Source: Hemerocallis citrina (Eukaryota > Streptophyta > Magnoliopsida > Asparagales > Asphodelaceae). From it: a stretch of DNA of 64,000 nucleotides. Position 1 is the first letter of the stretch, and every line of letters starts with the position of its first letter. The notes under the pieces are model-generated. The model saw only the letters and a list, made by a program, of their open reading frames with translations. It made no database searches and was not told the origin of the DNA. Position numbers and translations under genes: made by a program. The DNA is taken from positions 558,001-622,000 of the forward strand of contig JACEHZ010000198.1 in the NCBI GenBank assembly GCA_017893485.1, written 5' to 3'. This document shows, one piece after another, positions 1-11,954 of this stretch.

Positions 1-1409
1 ACACATCTACACTTTGGTCTGTCAAAATTCGAAAGAGATTGTGTGAAACTCTAGATTGCCTATCGTCCCAATCCAAAAATTACAATGGCCATGTACAGGG
101 CAGGGCCTCAACAGTATGTATGTGTGGCAGTAGAATGCATACAAGCGACGACCTTGATCACTAGATAGGGGAATCACTCTTTAGAATGTGTTATCCTGCA
201 TGACCAAGTAGACACTTTCATCACTTGCGCCTTCACTGAAAAAGCAGACAATCTCAATTTTGGAGCCAAAAGGTGAGCCAAAGTGGGGCCAAAAAAAAAA
301 AAAAATTAAAAATTCATATGGAGTATATATGATATCATACATGCAGCTAGAGCACATACAGTTGCATCAAGATGTGCCCCAACTGTACGATTTTTCTCCG
401 ACTTTATGCTTTGCGATGTGCACGTCATGATCGCCAATATGATTATCCTATATAGAATCCTACTAAAGTCTGGTTGGAAAATAATAATGATGTATCTATA
501 TAATAAAACACAAAGAAAGATATCAAGTGGCTCACCTTCAATCCCCTCCAAAATCAGAATTTTTTCCCAAAATAACCCTCTTTGTGGTTTTGCTCATATA
601 GTAAGAATATATTGGTTTTCCCAAAAGAATTTTTTCCCAAAATAACCCTCTTTGTGGTTTTCCCAAAATAACCCTCCAAAATCAGAATTTTACACATAAT
701 ATTACTCATATAGTGAGAATATACCTATATATCCATCAGAAACAACATATTGTGGTTTTGCTTTGGATTGCGTTGGAGTCGAGGACGAGTGGGTGATGCA
801 GGTGGCGGAGAATGGGCTTAGAGAGGTTGAGATTGATTTGAGGCTTAATGGGCAAGGGAAGAGTGGCGTGAAGGACGAAGAGGAGGATGAACTTTAAAAT
901 ACTTTGGTAAATACCCACCTTTTTTTAATGTAAGTTGAGTCGGTTTGATTTCAAATATTTGTATTTATTTAGTAGAATTGAAATGGAGTATGAAAACTTA
1001 TATTGATTTGATTTTTGGAATATAGGCTGGTGCTTTCGAGAATACTGTCAAGGCATCTCAACTTGAAATTATTGAACTAAAGCACTTGGCTGAAGCAATC
1101 AAGTATTTTTATTTGTTTTGTACCTCCTCGTTTACCTAAGGTTTGTTATGCTTTTATTGAAGTGTTTTGATTTTCATTTTTGTGGATTCAATCGTAGTTT
1201 GGAGCTCTGCAAGTGATTGAGTCCATTAGATACACATAGAGGGGTTGAAGGACTGGTGAACATCCATTACAAGGAGGTTGTTGATTGGTTTGTTTACTAT
1301 GGAATTATTGCTTAGCTGAGCTTAATTTAGTTGTCACCAGGTCTAGAAATTTTCCTATGAATTTTATATGTGTGACTTGTTTTTTTTTATCATAAAAGGT
1401 TGGCCTTCC

Positions 1410-1410
<1 letters not shown>
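1..1410. other. Gene-poor flank with exon-like scraps
   Basis: No credible gene is seen. A direct repeat of about 40 bp (AATAACCCTCTTTGTGG core) lies near 567-600 and 632-662. A short open stretch near 760-895 is rich in Glu/Asp codons. Another at about 1026-1105 follows a polypyrimidine/AG context and stays open for about 26 codons. These could be exons of a decayed or captured host gene, but I recognise no family. Confidence 0.4.

Positions 1411-1461
<51 letters not shown>
1411..1461. repeat. Compound (C)37 (CA)n microsatellite
   Basis: An unbroken run of about 37 C (1411-1447) is followed by CA dinucleotides to about 1461. It lies directly at the 3' end of the minus-strand LINE, where a poly-A tail would be expected, so it may be a LINE-tail simple repeat or a later expansion. 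The exact length is doubtful because homopolymers are error-prone in assemblies. Confidence 0.9.
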
Positions 1462-1743
1462 CCACGCGTTTCATTAAAAAAGTTTTTAATAAAACAATAC
1501 AAAACAAAATAAGGAAACTGGCAATGATGTTCATATATCCCACATGGGGGCCATGATGCTCATTCCCTGGTCAAAATCATAGATCCCCAACCATACCTGG
1601 TGTTACCCACCCGAGCATCCCAAAAAATACATACATCAAAATAAAAGACCCAAAATACATCATAGTACAGACATCGACCTACATGACTCAAAACTACAAC
1701 AAGTCAGCAATGGTGTCTGTGCCCTATGCCTCAACACAGTCCA

Positions 1744-2366
1744 TCACCCCACCTGTGGTGAATTATCCCTACCCTGTGATTCAGACTGGTTTGTGTCTCG
1801 TTCCGTGTACATTTCTTTGAACTTCTTCGTTTGCTCCTCCCCTGCCGAATTAGACCAGAAAATGATATAAGCAATAATCTTTGGATGCATTTGTAGATGC
1901 ATGATGTGCCTGTGAGATATTCTAAAAATTCTATTATTCTGTTCTAACCAAATACCCCAGCAAATAGCCGCAACCCCAATTCCCCAAATGTCAAAACTGT
2001 TGGTGCAAATGTTTCCCTCTCTCCAATCCCCCAGGCATCGCTCAGTGTTTGTGGGCCAGCCCCGGCATTGCCGAATCTGTTTATTAGGTCCCCCCAAATT
2101 GGCCTTGTGTAACTGCATGTCACTAGTAAATGGTCGACCGTTTCGTTTTCCTAACCGCACATAACACAAATTGTCGGTCCCTGCCATCTTCTCTTAGCCA
2201 AGTTATTCCGAGTTAGAATTACGTTTCTACGTGCCAGCCAATTAAAGGTCCTCACTTTAAGTGGGACTTTTGCCTTCCAGATTGGGTTGTAGACTCTAAC
2301 TCCCCCATCGTTTAACCTTTTATAGATCGATTTAACCGAAAAACGTCCCCTTTTGCAGCCTCCCAC
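1744..2366 (-). pseudogene. LINE ORF2 zinc-binding RT-associated (zf-RVT) tail
   Basis: The minus-strand frame 2366-2151 reads as the plant zf-RVT module that follows LINE reverse transcriptases (FSVKSIY, WKAKVPLKV, TFNWLARR and a final CVMCG). It overlaps a second frame (2187-1744) that continues with a tryptophan-rich segment (WGIGVAAICWGIW). The frame change near 2160 breaks the polypeptide. It belongs to the same LINE copy as the RT upstream on this strand. Confidence 0.8.
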
Positions 2367-2707
2367 TTAGCTCTGTCTTCGTGGTCATTCCCTGTTGGTT
2401 TCCAATCCTGTAGGTGTACAATGAGGCCTTATTTCCGTCTTCTTGCTTCACTGGTTAGCCTCCATGTGAGTCTTGGTTTCCATTCGTCATTCCTCCAATT
2501 TTTATCCACCTGATCATATTTATTGGAAGCATACTTGTATGCTTCTGGGAATCTTCTCTTTAGGGTAATAATTCCGCACCATTTGTCCTTCCAGAAACAC
2601 ATAGACACCTCATTACCAATGGAGAATGTGACCCCTGAGATGGATATCTCTCTCGTATGATTGACCCCTTGCCAGAATCCTGACGCTGATTCCTTGTTCT
2701 TCTGTTT

Positions 2708-4556
2708 CTAATGCATGCATCCATTCTTCAAGTAAGCTGCTTTTACTAGTTGACCCCATTTTGACTTAGTCTTTCGTTTTATTTTCCACCACCATTTGCA
2801 GAGTAAAGCCTGGTTCATCTGGCGAATATTGATCACCCCCAATCTACCAAGCTCTTTTCGTCTGCATACTATTTCCCATTTAATTAATGCGTACCCTCTC
2901 CCATCTCTCGCCCCATGCCACAAAAATTGTCTTCTAAGCCTGTCAATTTTCTTGGTTACCCAGATCGGTATTTCAAAAAAAAAACATAAAGTACAGTGGT
3001 ATAGAGCTCACCACCGAATTAAGCATTATTATACGTCCCCCTAAGGACAACATTTTTCCTTTCCACCCCTCTAATTTGCTTGCAATTTTGTCTATGAGGC
3101 CATGCCGGTCCAGCCTTCTAATCTTCCCTGATCCGATAGGTAATCCCAGGTACTTAATTGGCAGTTCCTGGATCTGACAGTTAAGAATATTTGCTATTAT
3201 GTGCCCCCCTTCCCTCGACTCCCCTAAGAATGTAATAGAACTTTTGTGGAAATTGACCTTAAGCCCTGGCCATTCTTCAAAAAGATACAGACCCCACTTC
3301 AGAAAAGTTGCTTGCGTAATGTCGCACTCACCAAAAATTAAAGTATCATCTACATACTGGACGTTTATCACCGCAGAGATACCCCTCCTCATACCCAGAC
3401 CATTAATGAGTCCATTTTCTCTATAGGCGTGTAGCATTCTATGTAACCCGTCCCCCACCAAGGTAAACAATAGTGGTGATAGTGGGTCTCCCTGCCTAAG
3501 ATCCCGCCTACATCTGATTTCCTTTCCTGGCTTCCCGTTAACTAGCACGTTGACCTTGGACGTTGTTAACCACTTCCTGATCCATCCGATCCACCTGTTT
3601 CCGAACCCTCTTCTCTCTAGAATCTCCAATAAACATTTCCATTCTACCTTGTCGTATACCTTCTCGAAGTCTAATTTTAGCATAAACTCCGACTATTTAC
3701 GTCTCTTCGTGTCTTGTATCACTTCCTGCACCAACGCCACACCTTCAAAGATATCCCTCCCTGCAATAAAACCACTTTGATAGTCTTCTATAATGTCCCC
3801 GATGATCCTACCCAATCTGTTGGTGAGGACCTTCGTGATGATTTTGACTGAGCAATTAATCAACCCGATAGGCCTAAAATCACTAACTTCCATTGCCACT
3901 TGAGATTTAGGGATAAGGCAAACATGAGTGTAGTTGATTCTATCCAGATTCAAACTGCCTTCATAGAATGCATTCATGATATTCATGATATCGAATTTGA
4001 CAATATCCCAAAATTGTCTGTAAAAAAATATAGGAAACCCATCTGGTCCTGCGGCCTTATCTTGCCCCATTCCCCACACTGCTACCTTCACCGCTTCCAT
4101 TGTGAACTGTTCCTGCAGAGACTCAATTTTCTGACGTGTTACCGCTTGCAGCTCCTCCTAGATATTCTCATTTGACTCGGTCTGCCCATCTCTGTTTTGC
4201 CCGAATAGTTCCTTGAATTTAACATCAACATGTTTGATTATTCGCTTCTCGTCTGAAACTGAGATACCATCGATATCCAACGAGTGGATGTGGTTTTTTC
4301 TGCGTCGCATACTTGCGACCTTGTGGAAGTATTTGGTATTCGCATCCCCTTCTTTCAGCCATTTTATCCTGGATCGCTGTCTCCACATAATTTCCTCGTT
4401 AATGTATGTTTCTTGAATATCTTGCCTGCATTTCGTTAACCTTTGCAATTTTGGGATATCATCGTGGAAGGACTTAAAAATGGTTTCTGCACATTGATGC
4501 AAAGCATAAACAAAAAGGGATTCTAAATTTTCATAATTTTGATTGTTTTGTTCCAC
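2708..4556 (-). pseudogene. LINE ORF2 reverse transcriptase, broken
   Basis: Reverse transcriptase for target-primed reverse transcription of LINE RNA. Visible on the minus strand are the AAGPDGF motif and the FRPIGLIN block (4100-3693), LDFEKVYD followed by RQGDPLSPLLF, and the catalytic YVDD near 3340-3360 (3683-2973), then the thumb-side KYLGLPIG and SLGGR blocks. Stop codons and frame changes near 4157-4100, 3692-3684 and 2972-2924 break the frame. The order and motifs are those of plant L1-type ORF2. It cannot encode a working protein. Confidence 0.9.
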
Positions 4557-4560
4557 CGGG

Positions 4561-5940
4561 CCGATGAGCAGGAGGTGTGTATTTTCTTCTATTGTTTAGT
4601 CCTTTGTGGTGAATTTCCTGTGCATATGTTTTGGTTTTCTTATATATTTGTCATTTAAGTGCAACCCACAACTATGTATAATATGTAGATTTTGAAATAG
4701 TTTTAAAAAATTGGGATAACCAGTTATAACACATTCTTAGAGGAGATTGTCATCTTAATACCTCATATAATTTTTAAACGACTTTTAAACCCAGCACAGT
4801 GATAAAATGCACAATATTTGTTTTTTTTTTGTCTTGTTAATTAGATATTGCTCTAAGTTTAAGTTTCAAAATTATCTTACAGTTTTATAATCTCCCACAA
4901 TTAATTTAATCTGTGCAATATTGCATAGGGGGATATACTAGTATATATCAAGTGAGTTTTAAGGAGTTGGGTAAGTGCTGCTATTCATAATTCATATCTG
5001 TCATCGAGGAGCAAATTGGGTGGATACATCTGTATATTACTTTGAAAGCAAATCTATTGAATTGTTTGAAAGGGAAGTCTGTCGATGGAGTTGTTCGTTA
5101 GAGTAGTATACAACTGGCTACTGCAAAGGATTGATTAATTTGAAAGTAATCCCACCGACCACAATATGAAATATATTGTTGACTTTTCTGTAAGCAAAGG
5201 AATGCTATTATTAACTCAAAAATAATAAAAGGAATATTAATGCCGTTGTGTAACAATGAGAAAGTGAGAAAAGAAAAATACATAGACGTCGTTTAACTCA
5301 TGAATCAGAACTTTAACTGATGAAGACGACATTAGAATTTCAAAACACTTATGGATACAAAGGCGTAGCAAAATTTCAAAAAACAGTCTTGTATGAGCAT
5401 CTGTAGTCATTGGCTATTTACCCAAATTATGGTGGTGAAGAAGCTTTGTTTTGTTAGTATTTTGTGGAGGAAGAAGAAGAAGAATAAGTAATGGTGATGT
5501 CTTGTATGTGTAAATTAGCCATAATATGGGGATATAATTTGCTTGTGTAGGGTTTTGTAGCTAAGCATGTTCTATGTAACATCTTCAAATTATGATGATT
5601 GTGGACATTTTCTAACTTCTAATTATGATGATTGTGCACCTGACTGCTGACTCCTCCATGAATGCAGAGTATTTGAAAGATCTAAGGTGTATATGGTTGT
5701 AGTTATTTTACTCTACGCTATGTCATATGCCACGATCTGTATCCCATCTTAAACTGTACTTGTTACTCAATTTTTGATCCTTTATATTTGTTATTTGATC
5801 CTTTATAATTATTTGTTATTAGGAGCCCAAAATAATTATTTGATCCTTTAAATTTTTTTTTAAAAATTATTTGGGGTACTCTGGAAGGCTTGATTGAAAT
5901 TGAGGTTTTAAATTTGAGTGATTTAAAACAAATCCACATT
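4561..5940. other. AT-rich DNA, no gene seen
   Basis: This is AT-rich sequence with short homopolymers and no ORF of coding character on either strand. I see no terminal repeats. Confidence 0.6.
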
Positions 5941-5943
5941 TAA

Positions 5944-6315
5944 ATGGATATAAAACCCGAAACCCACATTCATTTTAAAAACCTACATTCAATTTACAAC
6001 CCGAAACCCGATTACTCAAACCCTCTTTTAAAACAAAACCCAACCACTTCCTTTTTTCCCCTAAAACCCAAACCCGAAGTCCCACTCCCACTCTCCCACC
6101 TATTCCTTCAATCCTTCTTCTCCCCAAAAAATTCCGAACGAAACCCTAACGGCGCCTTCTTTGCTCCCAGACGGTGACCGAATCCCATCTCAGCTTGATT
6201 CTTCTCTCCGGATCTGTAACCAATCCCCTCCTGAACGGCGCCTTCAGATCGACGGTGGCACGCTTTCCGAGGTGATTCTTCTCCCCGGATCTGTAACCAA
6301 TCGAAGGTAATAAAT
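5944..6315 (+). other. Leader-like CT-rich stretch with splice-donor-like end
   Basis: Pyrimidine-rich sequence with ACCCTAA-type motifs resembles the 5' untranslated leader of a plant gene. It ends at AATCGAAG followed by GTAATA, a plausible 5' splice site, and then AT-rich intron-like DNA. It might be the leader of the hAT gene downstream, whose first ATG (about 7688) follows a good acceptor (TTTTTTCAG, ending about 7680), or of a lost host gene. The 77-residue ORF here is Pro/Ser-rich and matches nothing I recognise. Confidence 0.35.
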
Positions 6316-6769
6316 TTCAAAAACTCTACTTTTTCCTCCGAATTTGAAGGAATAATTTTAGTTTTATCTGTTGATTTTCTTGAAATCTATCGCATTTTAG
6401 GGTTTACGATTTGTAAATTTAGTTAAATGCACTTATCCTGAGATTTAGGGTGAGTTTAGTTATAGATCGGGTGTGAATGGAGTGAATTCGGTATAAGAGT
6501 GTTATGGAAGAATCAAGAGAGAGATTGGAGAAGAAATTGAGGTAAAGCCATTCGTCATTACAGGCAAAGCCATTCGTCAGGCACAGGCTTATATGTTGCC
6601 AGCCCTACTTTACAGATTTAAATATAAATGAATGAAAGCTCCTACATATAGTGAAAGATATACAGAATGTCATACAATCTTTTAATATTCATGCCGTTAA
6701 AAAAGCAGGCAATTTACAGGTTAATAATCAAATAATAGCACACAAAATAATAGTACACACAATAATAAC

Positions 6770-7000
6770 TTAATTGTCCTCATATATAAGATCATATCTT
6801 GATGGTTGGTTGAGATCCTGGTCATTCAAATACAGATAGCTCTGCCTATCTGAGAAAGCTGATTTTATACACACAGGTGAAAATCCGGTATATGACTTGT
6901 TAGCCTTTGCCAATGTAATGTCAATAATGTACTTCAAGAGCTCATGCTTCAGAGCAAAAGGCTGTTCTGCAAATTCTACGATTGACATCCACTGAGTAAG
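6770..7000 (-). other. Unidentified exon-like ORF
   Basis: A minus-strand ORF of about 73 codons has balanced amino-acid use (FALKHELLKYIIDITLAK, then a Ser/Tyr-rich part, ending YEDN and TAA). It is preceded by CTATTCTTACTCAG, a plausible 3' splice site, so it looks like a terminal exon. I do not recognise the family. It sits between the leader-like stretch and the hAT transposase and may be a captured or relic host exon. Confidence 0.35.
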
Positions 7001-7589
7001 AATAGCAAAAATGTTAGTTCCATGTTTCAGATGTATTGAGCTATGAGAGTTTGGTTAGTGCAAATTCCAGGATAATACAAGCTACAAGCATATATTTCTT
7101 GCAGTTGTTACCCCATCCTAAAGCTTTTCATTTTATCAGAGTGGTATTTTCATGCCTGCAGTAAGTTATCTTTATGATAATTAAATGTTCAAGATTCATT
7201 AGTCTCTTTCAAATGAGAATTTAATTTTTGTAGTTTGGTGATCTTCTGTTACTGTTTGATATGCTATCTAGGGCCAGTATTTGTAGATAATTCCTTAAAA
7301 CAATGAATTCCATAAGAACAACACTTTGTTTCCATCCAAAGGATGATTATACTAAACTCGTCAACTCATTATAGGCAGACATCTTTAGTACTAGCCTATT
7401 TTATCTAAATTAATTTTGGGATAAAAAGGATTTAATGTTGAACTTAAGTTTCTACATTCAATTTTAGTTGAATGTTAGGTTGAATGTTAGCTTAATATTA
7501 GTTGAATGTTAGGCTTTTTAATCATCTTGAGTTCAATTTTATGTTAATAAAGTTGAATAGATTATTGAGTTATTGAGTTACTTAATTTT

Positions 7590-10581
7590 ATGTTAATTAT
7601 GTTAATTAAGTTGAATAGTTGCTTAATTAAGTTGAAAATTGATATATTAGGCTTGATTCAAAATTTTATTTCTTTTTTCAGATTTATCATGCCTCGTAAA
7701 TATGTGTCTGGCGCGTTAAAAAAAAGAAGAAACAAGAAGAAAATAAATTTATACAATCTCAAGTTGGGGCATTTGATAAATTTCTTAGCAACAAACTAAT
7801 CTCAAGTGGTAATGCTAATGAAGAAGATGTTCAGGAACATCAAGAGTTAAATGTGGGTGATGAAAATGAAGAACCAGTTCAAGAGTTGAATGCGAATGTT
7901 CATTTGAATGTGGGTAAAGTAAAGGTAGAACCAAATCAAAATGAAGAATGTAGGTCTATAAATTTTTATGATCCAATGAATTGGGAGATTATTGATCAAA
8001 AAGTTCGGGATTTATTAGTTGAAAGAGGGCCCATTAGAGTTGATATTGATTTTCCAAAAGATGACGAAGTAGACATTTTTCTTGTGTACACTACACTCGA
8101 TTGTTTTTAAATGAGAAAAAGTATGATAGAAAATGACTTGTTTATTCAACTGGTTTGGATAAAGTATTTTGTTTTTGTTGTAAATTGTTCAAGAAAGAAG
8201 GGAACAATAATCAATTGTCAAGTGAAGGATTTAAACAGTGGCATAATATTAGTCATAGACTTCAAAGTCATGAAGAGAGTGAAGACCACATTAATTGCAT
8301 GACAAGTTGGCTTGAATTGGAAACGAGACTCAAAAAACGTGAAGTTATTGACAGATGTGTGGAACTACTAATTATAAATTAAGGAAAAAAATATTGGGGA
8401 CATGCTTTGTTAAGAATTATTGCTGTAATTAAAACACTAGCAAAAAATGCATTAGTATTTCGTGGTGACAATGAGAAGATTTATGAAGAGAATAATGATA
8501 ATTTCTTAAGCATGATTGAAATGATTGTCGAATTTGATCCCATCATGAAAGAACACATTAGAAAATTCCAAAGCGGCGAATCTCGTAAGCATTATCTTAG
8601 CTACAAAATTCAAAATGAATTGATAGAATTGTTGGCAAGTGTGGTAAAAGGTGCAATCATTAAAACAATCAAAGAAGCAAAGTATTATTCAGTAATACTT
8701 GATTGTACTCCAGATGCAAGTCATGAGGAACTGATGTCTCTGGTCATACGATGTGTTGATATTTCAAAAAGTCTGATAAAGGTGGAAGAATTCTTTTTAG
8801 AATTTTTAGTTGTAGATTTGGGACTTTTTAAAGTGCTTGAAGATGTTCTTATGGTTCTTGGGCTTGATATTTTTAATGTTAGAGGACAGGGTTATGACAA
8901 CGGCTCTAATATGAAGGGGAAGAACAAAGGTGTGCAAAATAGGTTAATTACTGTTAATCCTAGAGCTTTTTACACGCCCTGTGGTTGTCACAGTCTTAAT
9001 CTTGCAATTTGTGATATGGCCAACTGTTGTATCAAAGCTTTGTCATTCTTTGGAGTTGTGCAACGTTTGTATACGTTATTTTCATCTTCTACAAAGCGTA
9101 GGATATTTTGAAAAGACATGTCTCACGCTTAAGAAATTATCACAAACTCGTTGGGAAAGCCGTGTTGAAAGTGTTAGAGCAATAAGGTTTCAACCCGTGG
9201 AGATAAGAGATGCATTAATTGAATTGGCAAACAGTGATACAGATCCTAAGATCAAGAGTGAAGCTGGTTCCTTAGCAACAAATGAGATGGAGAATTGAGA
9301 GTTTTTACTGGGTATGATTATTTGGCATAATATATTATTTACTGTTAATTCTGTCAGTAAATACTTGCAAGAGGAAGACATGCATATTGATGTTGCTATA
9401 CTTCAATTAAAAGGGCTCATTGCATTTTTTGAAGAGTACAGAGAAACTGGTTTTATGGAGGCTATGACTGAAGCTAAAATAATTGCAGAAAAATTGGGAG
9501 TTGAAGCTGTTTATGTAAAGAAGCGTGTCGTCCATAGAAAGAGGAAATTTGATGAAGGTGGTAGTGAAGAAACAACACAATCACCTGAAGAAGAATTTAG
9601 GATTCATTACTTCATAACTGTAGTAGATCAAGCTATTTCTTCACTCAACAGTAGGTTTGAACAATTTGTGAAATATGAACAAATCTTTGGTTTTTTGTTT
9701 GATTTGGAGAAGTTGAGAAGTCTACATGATGATGAGTTGAAATCTTGTTGTGCCACTCTTGAAGAGTTTCTACATCACGACTCACATTATGATATTAATA
9801 GGGATGATCTGTTTTTAGAGTTGAAGTGCCTCAAATTAATTGTACCATCGGAAGCAAAAAAAGCAATTGATCTGCTTAATTATTTACAAAGGATGGATGG
9901 TATATTTCCATATGCATGGATCGCGTATCGTATTTTGTTGACCATACCAGTTACTGTTGCTTCTGGAGAAAGAAGTTTTTCGAAGTTGAAAATTGTCAAG
10001 TCTTATCTTCGATCAACCATGTCTCAAGAGAGATTGACTGGATTAGGCCTACTATGTATTGAGAATGTGATGGTAGAAAAGCTTGATTATGAACATTTAA
10101 TTAGTGAGTTTGCTGCACGGAATGCGAGAAGAAGTCATGCACTGGGACTATTAATGATGTAGGTATAACTTCTTAATGTTTATGTTTCTATTATGTTTCA
10201 TTTCTTCACTTCAGTGCTATTTCATTTTCATTTCATAATTTTCTGTTTCTAATTCATAATTTTCATTTCATCTATGTAGATGTGGAGGTGAATTGTTGAG
10301 GCAGCTTCATGCATTAAATACGATACAATCAGAGCTTTCCATTGACAGGTTTTGCATATTTGATTATATGTTTTCACTCTATTTTTCATATATGTATGAT
10401 GCTTATGAGTAACTTGTTATTCAATGATATATATTTTGCATATTTTGCTTTGAACAATGTGCAAATTTTTCATATTTTGCTTTGGCAAATTTTTTTATAC
10501 ATGTTTTTTTTAATGTATGAAGCAGGGGGGCCCCATTTCGGAAGTTCGCCTCGGGCCCCCCGGAACTCAGGGCCAGCCCTG
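7590..10581 (+). mobile_element. hAT transposon of TTF-zinc-finger (ZMYM1-like) type, 5' end not found
   Basis: The coding relic of a hAT transposase is followed by the subterminal GGGCCCC-rich block and an end CAGGGCCAGCCCTG (10568-10581) typical of plant hAT elements of this group. The matching left terminal repeat and the 8-bp duplication (candidate acgaacat at 10582-10589) were not found upstream, so the left end is diverged, truncated or replaced. Confidence 0.8.
7688..10162 (+). pseudogene. hAT transposase, ZMYM1-like, with frameshifts
   Basis: Cut-and-paste transposase relic. In order: basic N-terminus after MPRKY, an acidic linker (7853-8100), a TTF-type zinc finger with a CFCCKLF core (8155-8300), a DUF4371/RNase H-like region (8407-9111; GQGYDNGSNMKG and [10 protein letters not shown]), then the hAT dimerisation region near 9960-10060 (SGERSFSKLK and LRSTMSQERL). 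Frame changes lie near 7800, 8100, 8390 and 9105, and a TGA at about 9296-9298 replaces what is usually Trp. The C-terminal frame 9314-10162 is intact. Catalytic integrity was not checked residue by residue. Confidence 0.9.
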
Positions 10582-11227
10582 ACGAACATAACACAAAACA
10601 AGTTATCTAACGAATGTTTAAGGTCAAGGGGGAGATTAACTATGTTATCAAGTTATCTAACAATATTCAACCAAGTCTCAACCTAAAGAATATTTTTTGC
10701 ATAATTAAATTAACCATATTAAAGAATATTTTTTGCAATACCTGAAATTAGGACCCAAGAGCTAGGATTTTGAAGGATTTTTATTTTTTGCATACAAAAC
10801 AAAACCATATATTAAGACCCACATGATATTAAAAAAGAGTCTCATTTACATACACTTAACACATCAAACAACTAACTAAATATAGAAATTGATTCAAATA
10901 AAGTCCTAACAAAAGGAAAAAATTATACCTGGTGATCAATTCATTGTCAGAGACAAAAACAGTCCTCTTGTGTTTTAACTCAGGAGCTAGGGAGCTAGGG
11001 TAGGGTTTCAGAACGGTGACAGAGAGAATAAGATGACAGCCTCAAATTTGGGAAATTTTGGGGTGGACGAAGAGCTAGGGTTTCGTCAGATTTGGGGGAT
11101 TTGGGTGTGTAGGAAGGTGGACGTCGGTGGTAGTGATGAGCTTGAGAAGAGCGTTGGGGGAGAGAGGCGTAGGGAGCTCGGGAGCGATGGTTTCGGGATT
11201 TTTTTTTTGGGTATGTGTGTGTGTGTC
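10582..11227. other. Spacer, no gene seen
   Basis: AT-rich DNA runs to about 10980. It is followed by a G-rich block (10980-11200) that on the minus strand reads like a pyrimidine-rich plant leader with CCCTAGC motifs. The ORFs here are low-complexity Pro/Ser or Gly runs in both directions, and I do not support a gene. Confidence 0.5.
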
Positions 11228-11251
11228 GGGGGGGGGGGGGGGGGAGGGGGG
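11209..11251. repeat. Compound (GT)n (G)n microsatellite
   Basis: GT repeats (11216-11226) are followed by a G tract interrupted by single C and A (11228-11251). It occupies the place where the first roughly 26 bp of the adjoining copia LTR should be. Confidence 0.85.
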
Positions 11252-11940
11252 TAGGCACGAAGTACATGAAGTTAGAGAAAAAGAGGAGAAGATAAAGACT
11301 GCAATAGAAGGAAACAACAGATACAAAAAGTGCAGCTGGAGGAGTTGCGGTCGACCGACCACCCAACCACAACTAAGCTGCTAGGTCTTTTCGAGTGTAC
11401 ATGGTTTCAACAGAGCGGGACAATCGACCGTGCAGTTGACCGGTCATGCTTCGAGGTGTTGGCTTGATACGTTGTGGACGACCGACCCAAAGTGTGGTTG
11501 ACCCAAAGTGCGGTTGACCGACTTCGGTGCTGTATGTTATTTGGGCTTTCGGGTTTTGGGTCCAATAAGCTATATTTGTGTTTATCTTTAGGGTTTTCTT
11601 AGTGTCTATATATATAGCAGTAGATGTGAACTCTAGGGCAATCAAAAGAAGCAACTCATATCAAGTGTGAGCTGTTATCATTGTTCAACTTCAGGAGGGG
11701 ATTGTGTCGAATGTTTCAAAAGTGAAAGAGAGAGAGTGAGAGTAGTAATCTCTTTATAATCTTTATATTTCTTGGGGAACAAGAAGTATTGTTTATCTCT
11801 GCATATTATTGTGTGCCTGTGAGATCTTGCGATTATCGTGGTGGCTTGTTCTTGATTTATCTAGTTCTTGAGAAGTTTTTATTACTTGTGGAGTGTGAGT
11901 TCCGCTATTAGCACTACGAGTTATGACAGAATATGCAACA
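11251..11940 (+). repeat. Copia LTR, left copy, 5' edge lost
   Basis: It aligns by eye to 14320-14995: shared GCAGCTGGAG, GGTCGACCGACC, CTAGGGCAATCAAAAGAAGC and TATATATAGCAG (TATA-like) blocks. It ends in TGCAACA. The first bases of the LTR (TGTTAGGATTTTGG in the right copy) are absent and replaced by the G tract. Confidence 0.85.
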
Positions 11941-11942
11941 AG

Positions 11943-11954
11943 TGGTATCAGAGC
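11943..11954 (+). other. Primer-binding site, initiator Met-tRNA type
   Basis: TGGTATCAGAGC lies two bases after the LTR end. This is the usual plant copia minus-strand primer site, complementary to the 3' end of initiator Met-tRNA. Confidence 0.9.

Larger units (their letters stand above)
1462..4560 (-). mobile_element. 5'-truncated L1-type LINE
   Basis: Minus-strand pieces of one non-LTR retrotransposon occur in order: linker and reverse transcriptase start (4556-3693), RT core with YVDD (3683-2973), RT C-terminus (2923-2708), zinc-binding RT-associated domain (2366-2151) and a tail (2187-1744). The apurinic-type endonuclease and ORF1 are missing, so the copy is 5'-truncated, as is usual for LINEs. 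The right edge near 4560 is set only by where homology-like coding stops. I could not identify a TSD. Confidence 0.85.

Noticed and set aside
735..1290. Exon-like pieces as one host gene
   Set aside because: Splice sites do not join in a consistent frame and no family is recognised; kept only as a note in the flank entry.
1305..1556. Poly-Pro/poly-Gly ORFs on both strands
   Set aside because: They only translate the C tract; no coding evidence outside it.
3199..4416. Plus-strand ORFs over the first LINE
   Set aside because: Shadows of the minus-strand reverse transcriptase.
7260..7290. AGGGCCAG word near 7272 as the left hAT end
   Set aside because: Only a few bases match and no 8-bp duplication pairs with the right end.
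11943..11954. TGGTATCAGAG sites as tRNA gene ends
   Set aside because: They are retrotransposon primer sites next to LTR ends; no tRNA cloverleaf is seen nearby, and none elsewhere in the window.
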